Assembly: GCA_048013815.1 (NCBI GenBank)
Contig: CM106585.1
Coordinates: 20,150,001-20,214,000 of the forward strand
DNA length: 64,000 nt
DNA from: Setoptus koraiensis
Lineage: Eukaryota; Arthropoda
Direction: 5' to 3'
The position numbers and the translations under genes are program-made. Under the pieces are notes generated by a model. That model was not told the origin of the DNA. It did not search any database and saw only the letters and a program-made list of their open reading frames with translations. This document shows, piece after piece, positions 54,751-64,000 of this stretch. Within the stretch, counting starts at the first letter, position 1; the number at the start of each line of letters is the position of its first letter.

Positions 54751-57720
54751 ATCGGATAGTGGCGCTTAGGGACTTTTCGGCGAAAAGTTTTCGCGTTTCA
54801 AATAGCGAGTTTGGCCGATCTGGCCACCAACGTTTGGCGCCTCTGAGTGAAATGCGCTCCTAAGCGTCCGAAGGAGATGTTTCGACCAGTGCCAACAGGA
54901 CAAACAGGCCTTTGTCACGAGGGGTCCATCTGAAATTTTGCGCCAACATTTTCGCCACTTATTTGTCAACTCAATTAGATAGGTGACGCTTCGGAGCTTC
55001 GTTCTATCCGGGCCCAGTCGAAATGGAAAACGCGAGCAAGAAATAGGCGAGACGGCCCACTGGGCGCCACTGGTCGACAGCACCTCTCTCTCTCTCTCTC
55101 GAGATGTATTCTATTGTCCGAAAACTTTCAAACACTTAGCTCGAACACCGAGTACATTGTGCAAGAGTGCACCGAAACCGAAAATGGGCGCCCTCCGTCG
55201 CCGGGATCGATGTTTGAGCAGCACATCGTGCTGAGTGTAAGTTTGTCGATGATTGTGCCCCAATTGTGCGGCCTCGACTGGCCCCATTGAGGGGCGAAAC
55301 AATGCTGACCACACCGCAGCGCAGTCGACGAGAAACAAACCGGCCGAAAATATCCGCGCTGTCGAACTGGGTTCGAAGGCACGTCGCACAGTCGCTTCCG
55401 ATTTGCGACTCACACAATTCAGCGAATTCTTTGAAACGTCGCGCAAAGTTTTCCAAGAAATACGCTGGCCAAGCATCAAAACTCCAGCGGTCATTGTTTT
55501 ATTTTTCACTGAACGCTCTCGCCTTGGTGGCCCCAATCAGTTTGAATGCCATATCTCACTGTTGGCCGCCAGCAGTGCCAGTGGTGCCCACTAGCGATTG
55601 TATTTAACAGTTACGTAATGTAGCACACTGGCTCACTAATGGCCCATGAACAACCCAGACGACAGCCACAAACGCACCAGCGGAGCCACACTGACCATGG
55701 AAATAGCTGCACTGGCGAGCCCTCGTTGGGCCTCATATATTCTTTGTTTGTTGGAAATATTCTTCTTGCAATTGTTGGCAAGTTTTGGCCGGGGCTCAAT
55801 AGTATTATTGGCCGCTCCAGTATCGCCGCCACTGTCGACATGGGTCAAGTTATCTTCGGTCGCTCAGGACGCCAAACACTAAATGATGTAGACTGTGCCC
55901 GAGTGCCAAGACTCGATTCAAACAAATGTTGTACAATTTGTCATGGTGAGCGGCCCTCTAAATCAGATTGTTGCCCAAAGATAATCAATCAGCTACTTGT
56001 GATGCTAGCCCAACGAACCGGTGGTTGGTTCGTAGGCCGCCTCACAGCGTAAAACTCTTGAATTCAGCGGCTGAAATGTAGCAAAACGATTGCAAAATAT
56101 ATGAGCCACTAGCTGTGACCATTTCCATCGCTCGCTCTCTCGTCAACACGATATCATCTGATGCGCGATTGCGGCAACTTAGATAACGGTTGACCTTTTG
56201 CCTGACTGGCCCATTGCACGAAAAGATCCTATCGGAAATTCAATCCATAATGCAAATACACGAAACTTATCTAGATTACAAGACTCGCCACATCGGCCGA
56301 GCTCTACAATGCAGAGCCTACATGAGATTTCCGATAAGAGAGCGTTCGCAACCAAATCCCGTTCGATCATCACAATATCAATTGGAAATTGAATCTTGGC
56401 CCATCGACCAAAAACCCCGAACCTCAAGCTCTGAGGCCCATGTTCGAATACATAATGCTTGAGGTTGTTTGCAACATGGCTGCTGCAACCAAAATGACGA
56501 GAATGCTTATTTTTGTGGACGCAGTTCAAAAATCAACCAGAAGATCCACGATGGACGATTCATTCATAAGAGTGCTTTGCATATGCACCACTGTTCGGTT
56601 GCAGCGTTTAGCCTGGAAAAGAATCATATTTCAGTTTATAAATATCTTGAAAAAGCCCTTTTATCGCTGCCTCTATTCTAGATAAATCTGGATAAAACAG
56701 GAGAAGAGGTTTGCGTACGAAAAAATGAACAGCGAAATTTCCACAACTGAATGACCGATTTTTTCCTCAAACGACTTCCGGATTCCTTGATACTGGCTAT
56801 CATTTTTGACAACATTGGCGTTTTTTTTTTCATCTGTCCTTCTGTCTCGTACGCAGAACCAAAAAACAAGAGTTGCGACAATTTGATATCGTCGACGAGA
56901 GGCGAACTCCGACATGCAGTATCCAGCGAACAAGCGGCGAAAAGGAGCTCATGACTTGGGGGCTCCAAGTGGGAGCTTGGCGTATCTTGTGAAAAGTCTC
57001 AATGGCTTACGATAAATCATTCGGAGTTGCTCCACAGGCTTGGATGCTTTCACAAAAAAAAATCCCGAACTGGTGGAGGCTCGGTTTTCGCCCGATGACT
57101 GGCTGAAAAAAACTTGTCTACTAAAAAACAAATCACTTCTAAAAATAGCTGCTGATCAATTTGCCGTTGATCAAAATGCGCGCATTGGATAGCTTTAATC
57201 GCCCGGCTTTAGCGAGAGGGTTTAAAACACAATTTGCTATAAATCAGAATCTGATTTAAATCGCACGAATGGCAGGAATGATTTCAATCGTGGTTTCAAC
57301 TCGGTGTAGATCATCATATCCATGACGCCTGAAAACCATGATTTAGAACATTTCTGTTGCCGCTTTAGTTGATCATCAATAAGAAATGGTTTGGTTTCGC
57401 GTCGCCGACTAGAAATTTCGATGAAAAATCTCTCCAATGCGACATTTATCCGCTCTTGATTTTTCAACTCATTTCGCGGATAATTGGTATACAATTTGCT
57501 GAGCTGGATATCCTTGGAATCGGCTTACATGTATATCGAAGCGCAGTAATTTGGGGAGGATCCAACAAAATGTGAGACATTGCAACAGTATCGACAGTTG
57601 AATTGATTCAGATTTAGTTGATTCAGTCCACCAAATGGGTATTTTTGAATTGCCGAAGTGCCGTCTTGTCACGCCGAGTGGTCGTCTCAGAGCGGCGCGT
57701 AAATTTTCAATATGACTCGA
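54751..57720. other. AT-richer island with coding-like but broken text
   Basis: Local composition resembles the left half of the window rather than its GC-rich surroundings. Both strands give frames of 60-115 codons that read like protein (for example SNTEYIVQECTETENGRP near 55145, NPELVEARFSPDDWLKK near 57070), but none belongs to a family I know and continuity is lost several times. It may be an old inserted element or a decayed gene. No terminal repeats or target-site duplication are evident by eye. Confidence 0.3.
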
Positions 57721-58078
57721 ATCGATTCAACTCGGGCCTCATGGCAATTTGAGCGGTACGGCATGAAGAAGGTGAGATTTGGAAACGCGAATGGGTGCCA
57801 GTGTTAATGGGGCAAGGATAATAGCGGCGTTGATGAGGAATCGGACAGGTTAACTGGCGGGCCCCCATTGTTGGCAAGGCGAGTTGATTGATAGTAAATT
57901 GCATTGAGAGCGTAATGATGTTGCGGTGCCTTGGCCATGCAAATGAGCCGTGACCGTAACGGATCAAGGTGATAAAAAGTGAGAGCATCAATTATTTTTT
58001 TGTTTGTGCGCCTTTGTACTGTCTGGCACGGGTATAAGAACACGCCGGTCTTGGCAGCGAATCGACTGCTGACGCTGG

Positions 58079-58147
58079 GCTATCTGATGGCCGTGGGGTA
58101 TCTGCTGGCCGTGGGGTATCTGCTGGCATTGGGGTATCTGCTGGCAG
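58079..58147. repeat. 18-bp tandem array
   Basis: About 3.7 units of CTGCTGGCCGTGGGGTAT. Confidence 0.85.
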
Positions 58148-58659
58148 CATCACTGTCATGGCATGGGCATGGCTCGGGATTATTATCCTATGCCTAATAA
58201 AACAGCCATGGGGTACATGGGGCCGCATAGTTGGGCCCGATGTTTCGCAACTCGCGAGCCGATGTTTGTTTTGTCTGACAAACAAGGCGAAAAGCCAAGA
58301 TAATCACTGCATAATCAGTTGATACAGGCGGCGTTTGTGATTGAACGTAATTCCAGTTTGCAGTATGTTGCGCTGGCCTCTTTTGTGAGGATTATTGTGG
58401 CCATTGGCCAGAAATCACACACACCCGCTGCATAATGGGGATTGACTTGTATCAAACAAGTTGTATCATACAAGTTGTGTGTGTATCCGTGGGCCTACAA
58501 CGCGAGCGCGATGTCAGCGAAAGATTTGATATACAAGCAGACTTTGGCCCCCATCCCCCCCCCAAACTGGAAACTTGCCAGGCCGCTCGCCGGGGCCCCA
58601 GTCACGGTTCTTGTGCGTCTTCTCTTCTGTTTGACAATTGCGAGCGTCCGTGGTTGTTT

Positions 58660-58775
58660 TGTTGTCGCCATTGTTGTCGTTGTCGGCGTTGTTGTTGTTG
58701 CCGTTGTCGGCGTTGTTGTTGTTGCCGTTGTCGGCGTTGTTGTTGCCGTTGTCGGCGTTGCTGTTGTTGGCGCTG
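58660..58775. repeat. GTTGTTGTTGCCGTTGTCGGC-type array
   Basis: Four imperfect units mixing GTT, GCC and GTC triplets with a GTCGGC mark in each unit. Confidence 0.8.
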
Positions 58776-59199
58776 GCTGCTGCCGTTAATAAGCACAACA
58801 CTGTCAATTGTTGGCTGGCTCACATAACTGCCAGCAATCGATCACACGCGACAATGGACAGGCCCCATGTCTCTGTCTCGATAAATAGATAGACTCGCCG
58901 GCCAGCGCCGCATGTATGCATAATATATCCGCCGATATATACACACACAATATATGCACAATGGCGTCTTCTCGCCAGTTGTGTCAGCCAGGAGTCGCTA
59001 GTTGTTGCAACAAGGCGACCGTGCAGCGGGCCCCAATCGGGCCCATCCAAACTGGATTGGTCATTGACGTGACACGCCAAGACGCCAGCGCCTGGCCGGA
59101 TAAAAACACACTCCGCCCTCCCCAATGCCCGCCCGCCCGCCCGGCTGGCTGGCTGGCTGGCGGCTCCCTGCGGCCTCTTAAATTTCGTCGTCGTCGTGT

Positions 59200-59235
59200 T
59201 TGCCAGATTTGCCAGATTTGCCAGATTTGCCAGAT
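59200..59235. repeat. 9-bp tandem array TTGCCAGAT
   Basis: Four perfect units. Confidence 0.9.
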
Positions 59236-59740
59236 AAATAGTTGCTCAACTTACAACGCTGGATACTGTTACCACGCCGCATACTAACTACGGGCGCCAG
59301 GGGGCCTGGCTCCCCTCTCGCCGACAGTTGCGTTCTTTTTTGGGGCCCGTGGCTGGCAACGAGTGGCCAGGAGCCCCAGTTTCAGTTAGACTCGCTGCTC
59401 AATGAAGCGTTCGCCAGCGACAGTTGGCTAGACATGGGCATTAGCGCCCGCTAATTCTTTTCTGTCTGTCCCGCTCGCCCGGTGACGCCCATTCGCCCGT
59501 CGCCCCTCCCTCCCATGCTCCCACGCCGCCTAACAATGCATTTTTAGTTGGGGCACCCCGATGAAAAATCCGCTCACTTCATCCGTCGCACGCACCATTA
59601 TCCGCACCATCGCTCTCCCGGCCACATTTGGCCGGACACGCGAGCGGCCGCATTCCTGCCCGACGGAGCATTATGAGCCGGACGGGGGCAAGTTCGATTG
59701 GACGGGCTTCGCCGAGCAATATAAGCGGCCAAATATTGTT

Positions 59741-59810
59741 TCGGGCCGGCCTTTCCAGAGTCGGGCCGGCCTTTCCAGAGTCGGGCCGGCCTCTCTAGAG
59801 TCGGGCGGGC
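59741..59810. repeat. 20-bp tandem array
   Basis: 3.5 units of TCGGGCCGGCCTTTCCAGAG; the first two are identical. Confidence 0.93.
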
Positions 59811-62018
59811 CGGAACGGCGACCGAGAGCAGCGCCAAGAGCGGCCGCCCGATAGTGCGCAAATCAGATACCCGATCGAGCGACATTTAACGGGCCGCTTG
59901 TCAGGTGGCGCCCCATCGGTTGTAGCTCGCGAGCTGGGCTGCTCATTGTGGCGCATGATACGAATACCTTGTTATGATTATCACTTGCATTATTATCATC
60001 GCTTGCGATAATAATATGACTGGCGACTTGATATTCACTTGATATTGCGATTACCGAGCGAGCGGCGCGAGTTTGTCGGAGCATTATGTCACATTGATTG
60101 TGTTATAACTTTTGTTATGACGCGGGGCCTCTTGGCAAAAGGAGAACAGGTTGCAGTGTTGCATGTTGCAAGATTTCTGTTCTCGTTTCGCACGTTAACC
60201 ACTTGGTATTAAAATAAGCAGCGGGCCTCACTATAAATATATATAAATAAAGACCGTGCAAAGTAGCCAGCGAAAGCGGCGCCGCCAATCATGCGTGAAC
60301 CGGGCCTCGCAACTTGGGCCAATTCCCAAGTTATTGGGGCCCGAGTCCTGGTAGCCAGCATCGTTTATCCGTTAGTGGCCCGGTAGAGGGTAGTTGCGTA
60401 ACGGTTATAACGATCGCATAATGCAAGTTGTTGTCTATAACGAGTCGACAAGTCACAACGGCGGGCCCCCGGCTCAGGTGAGTGGCGAATCGCTTTTGTG
60501 TGCTTTTGTACGGGCGGGCCTTTGTCGAAGCGACAACAAATGCGCTTATCTAATCGCGCCGGATTTCATTTGAATTATCGCGCCCGATGGCTGGCCGCTG
60601 CTGTTGTCGCGGTTGTCGGTGCCTCGGCGACAACAGCGGACGGCGACGATTGTATATTCAACTGTCCGCCTTCTGGTCGACCGAATTGCACGCCGATGAG
60701 ACGGCGCCGGCCAGCGGTGCCCGATGGGGCCCGGGCGAGCCGTCGGGCTCGTTTGGGCCGGTGCAGCGGGCGAGCCGTCGCATCAGGCGACGACTTGCGC
60801 TGGCCGGCTGGCCGATTTTATCGATTCAGATCACGTGGCGACCTCATTATACTACGCCAGCGAACCGCCGGCTAGCCGAATTGTCTGGGGCCCGACAACT
60901 GTCTGTGGGCGCCGAGCCATCGACGCCCGCGACGGCTTGTGGGCGGCTTGCGCGAATTCGAGACGACGGCCACTGGAGGCGCCGAGGGGCCCAATTCGAG
61001 GCAATTGCGCCCAGTTGGCAGCCAGCGCCACCATGTAAGCCGGTGCTACCGTGCGCCGAGCCGGGCCGGCCCGGCCCACTCACATAATTATGGAAAGCAT
61101 TATGACGGCACGTATGGGGCGAGCCAATGCGAGCGCTGTGCGTTGTTCGGCGACCGTTGAGCGTTGTTTGTGCCGGCTCACAAATAAGCGCCGGACTTTG
61201 GGCTGCGGACGGGCGGACGGGCTAACGGGGTGAGCGGAGAACGGGCGAACGGGGTGAGCGGCCAGCGGGATCAACGGGCCTGTCAAGAGGGGACACGGCG
61301 CGCAACAGAACAGAGAGTGCTGTGCAGAGATTGCTTGCAATGTCGCCCGGCTCGATTATTTGGCGCGCCCAATACTGCAAATAATGAGGCGGTCAGCCCG
61401 AGACATGGAATCGATTATCGGTCGGCGGGCCGACTCGCCCCGCCCGGCCCGACAGGCAAGCCCGGCTCTGCGCACAGTGTAGCCAGACTGGGCGCACTTG
61501 TCAGCACCGGTCACGGCGGCCAGACTGGTGAGAGTGACCGCGCTGGTCGGACTTACCGAATTGGTCGGACTGGCGGACAGGTGAGCAACGACAGAGTTAA
61601 CAGACTCAACGAGTTACTCTACATTGTACAGAGTTTTGTTTGTTTGTCTGTAATTGTCGTGCTTGTTGCAGCATCGCCATTATTGCATCATGCATGACAT
61701 TGGCAAATGTCGCCGGCATATATTTGTGTATATTTATGTGTGTACAGTGTTTATTTGAGCACGCGTTTCTCTGGGCACGCGTTTTGAGGCGCGCCATCGA
61801 GCCAGCGGCAACAACGCTCTGTGACATACACTCGATCATTGATGGACATGATACGTTGCACAGGTACGAACCGGCACATAAACTACATAATACACGTAAG
61901 TTACGTAATGTAACATCATATTGTCGCGTGCAACGAGCACACTCGCTGGCCGGCGCAGTGCCGGCGACGCCATTGGCCATGATTGGCGCCCCTCACCTGG
62001 TCTCATGCCCACCTTTTC

Positions 62019-62082
62019 TGGTGCTCACCTGTTCTCGCGCTCACCTGTTCTCGTGCTCACCTGTTCTGGCGCTCACCTGTTC
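62019..62082. repeat. 16-bp tandem array, TSGYGCTCACCTGTTC type
   Basis: Four units, each containing CACCTG, an E-box word. Confidence 0.9.
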
Positions 62083-62254
62083 GTGCGACCCACAATCAGT
62101 TGTCGCTGTACTGTTTGTCTGTCATTTGGTCGTTTGTTTGTGTGTCATTGGGCCCGCAGTTGAAATTGAATTGAAACCGAGCTCGCGCTATGAAAACTGA
62201 CCGCAGTGCCACTATAATGATTACACTAATGGTGAGCCGGCAGCGGCAATGACG

Positions 62255-62345
62255 CCCACAACGACAACAACAACACCAACAACACCGACAGCGAAAACAG
62301 CAACAACAACGACAACAACAACAACAACAACAACAACAACAGCGA
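62255..62345. repeat. (CAA)n-rich array
   Basis: Interrupted CAA/ACA triplets with GAC and GCG variants; not coding in any recognised protein. Confidence 0.8.
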
Positions 62346-62474
62346 CATCGACAGCGAGCGGCTCTGTTTCGGGGGGGGGGCACGCTCCCTGTCGGCAGAT
62401 TATTGAATTGTCCGTGGGCCCCTTCATGATATGCGGTCCATATTGGCAGCACAACAAACTCGAGAGAGAGATTG

Positions 62475-62529
62475 CGCTCGTGTGCCGGCCACGCGCTCGC
62501 GGCTGCTCGACGTGGCCGGCACACGAGCG
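62475..62529. repeat. Perfect 19-bp inverted repeat (GC-rich hairpin)
   Basis: CGCTCGTGTGCCGGCCACG at 62475-62493 is exactly complementary to 62511-62529, with a 17-nt loop. Confidence 0.93.
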
Positions 62530-63079
62530 ATAGAGCAATATAGCGACCAAAATAGAAAAATGGGGCCCCAGACGGATATTTATGAGCTGCTGGCTGTTTC
62601 CATTGTTGCTGTTGTTGCAACTCTGGCCAATTTACTGCTGCGCACATACTTGATAACCGGCCAACAATGGCCGGCCCGTATGGCCCCGGTGGCCCGTCCC
62701 GAGCACGGTGCTACCTCGCTGTTGGACTGAATCCAAGATAAACGCACCTCAACAGAAGCCTCAAAGCGCCATGAGCGCAATATAGCGGCTGCTTAACACA
62801 CCAGAACACCAGAACACCCAAACACAAAAAGTACAAAAATACGACTGCGGCCGGCGCATGGATTCAGCCGTCCGTGGGCCGCTATAACCGTTATAACCGA
62901 CCGTTAAATGGTCGCTGCGTAACCTGGCGGTGGGGCCCAAAACACTTTTGGCAAGACTGGCTGTGAGCGGCACAACGAGCGACCCCGGCGGCCATTGTAG
63001 CATCATGCTATCAAGATAGTAATTGCCATCAGCCACGTACAATGTTTACACGGGCGGCCGGAGCGGTTTCGTTTTCATC

Positions 63080-63144
63080 ATTTATCTGGGCATCTCTAGC
63101 CCAGATAAATTTGTATCTAGACTCTGCGGGTCATAGATACAAAT
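63080..63144. repeat. Two adjoining perfect hairpins
   Basis: 12-bp arms ATTTATCTGGGC (63080-63091) and 63099-63110 with a 7-nt loop, then 11-bp arms ATTTGTATCTA (63109-63119) and 63134-63144 with a 14-nt loop. The two stems overlap by 2 bp. Confidence 0.92.
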
Positions 63145-63460
63145 CTGCACCTAGCGGCCATTTTGACACGTCGGCGCCATTGTGTTATCATTATTATTAT
63201 TATTATTATTACATAACGGTGTATATTTATATTTTGTATATACTCTCAGAGTATTACTCTGCTCAACGGCATCTGTCGTATAATGGACTCCAAATCCTAT
63301 TGTGCACAATGCGCACAGTCTGTATCCTGTGCATCAGCATCTACATGTCTGTATATCACACAATGCACGATGTGCTGCTCGCCGGCGCGCACATGGTGCA
63401 ACTGTGCTTGCGCCGCGAGCCTCGCGGGGCCCCAGCGGCCACTGCACTGGTAAGTTGCCA

Positions 63461-63527
63461 GTGGTAACTGTAGTTACCACCGGCCACCAGTTAGTAACTA
63501 GTGGTCAGTTACTGGAGTTAGTGGCCG
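63461..63527. repeat. Cluster of GTAACT/AGTTAC palindromes
   Basis: GTGGTAACT and AGTTACCAC (9-bp arms, 2-nt gap), followed by nested CGGCCAC/GTGGCCG and CCAGT/ACTGG arms. Confidence 0.8.
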
Positions 63528-64000
63528 ATCCGCTGTAATAACGGGCAGTTGTGACAGAGAATCGGTGCGATATGGCAACACGATGATAATGATGATGGCA
63601 CGCCAAACTTGACAATAATTGTGTTTCGCATGCTAGATGGCGCACTGGCCGGTTGTAGTTTTTGGTCGGGCTCTGACCAAAAAACTGACCAGTGGGTGCG
63701 GACGCAAATATCCCAAGAGCACCCGATACAATTTGTATCATACAAGTGCGCCTAGGGTCGTTCGCGAGTCGCGACCTGGTGCGATAATTGCCAGCACACT
63801 GGCTGCTGCCACTGCGCGCATTGTGTCGGGGGCTCTGTATCGCTCAATGCGACGCTCTAACAAAGTGTGAGGCCCCCTCAACTTGAGACTGTCCACGCCG
63901 AGAGTGAGAGCGAGAGAGCAAAATTGGATCGGCGAATAAATTAGCATTCGCATCGAGCCGTCATCTGAGTGATTTGCGGGCGGGCGGAGCCGGTCGCCAG

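Larger units (their letters stand above)
57721..64000. other. GC-rich gene-poor region, part 3
   Basis: No supportable gene to the right edge. Features seen: 18-bp (58079), ~24-bp (58660), 9-bp (59200), 20-bp (59741) and 16-bp (62019) tandem arrays; an 8-bp-arm hairpin at 60311-60332; a 19-bp perfect hairpin at 62475-62529; adjacent hairpins at 63080-63144; a palindrome cluster at 63461-63527; and GGGGCCCC at 58592, 62562 and 63426. Confidence 0.5.

Noticed and set aside
58435-58827. CCRRCC and NNADNGNN frames
   Set aside because: Translation of the GTT/GCC triplet array.
60498-61087. Overlapping 100-166 codon frames on both strands
   Set aside because: Low-stop GC-rich DNA; no motif, no splice context.
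61640-62200. 186-codon frame with hydrophobic start
   Set aside because: The C-terminal half is the 16-bp tandem array and the N-terminal hydrophobicity comes from TTG/TGT-rich text; no family resemblance.

Overview
The window is animal nuclear DNA. Introns have GT..AG borders and are mostly short (79-180 bp, with one of 5 kb). The genes include animal-specific ones (NDST, a CRAMP1 homologue, JARID2-type motifs), and the proteins carry long Asn/Gln/Ser/His runs. NDUFS5 is of the arthropod ND-15 type. Compact gene-dense DNA with Asn-rich insertions inside conserved enzymes suggests an arthropod, perhaps a mite; that last step is inference.

Layout. Bases 1-41,000 are gene-dense and AT-rich. 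Left to right: the 5' end of an Asn/Thr-rich gene running off the left edge (-), a MYG1 copy (+) followed by a duplicated antisense scrap of another gene, tRNA-Gly(UCC) (+), METTL1 (+), SLC25A10 (-), an unidentified spliced gene (-, tentative), a large low-complexity membrane or secreted protein (+), the source MYG1 copy (-), a CRAMP1 homologue (-), NDUFS5 copy a (-), a glutaminyl-tRNA synthetase without its N-terminal domain (+), a minimal UBX protein related to FAF2 (-), NDUFS5 copy b (+), a stand-alone protein with the N-terminal motifs of JARID2 (+), PDHA (-) and the six-exon NDST gene (+). Bases 41,000-64,000 contain no gene I can support. They are GC-rich and hold GGGGCCCC palindromes, bZIP-type octamers, short-unit minisatellites with a CCGA core, and several perfect hairpins or palindromes.

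Themes. (1) Local inverted duplication has shaped the gene-dense half. MYG1 was copied together with the tail of its convergent neighbour; NDUFS5 exists as two copies encoding identical proteins; and one ~300 bp upstream element, with a matching 8-codon upstream ORF, sits in front of both the UBX gene and the mini-JARID2 gene. (2) Several genes are trimmed relatives of larger proteins: MYG1 without its mitochondrial leader, QARS without its N-terminal domain, FAF2 without UBA/UAS, JARID2 without JmjN/ARID/JmjC. (3) The mini-JARID2 protein keeps, in order, a ubiquitin-interacting motif, an RKFAS motif resembling the PRC2-methylated EED ligand of JARID2, and the TEDFL block. It is the best candidate here for an undescribed regulator. 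(4) The GC-rich half looks like a regulatory or repeat landscape rather than protein-coding DNA.
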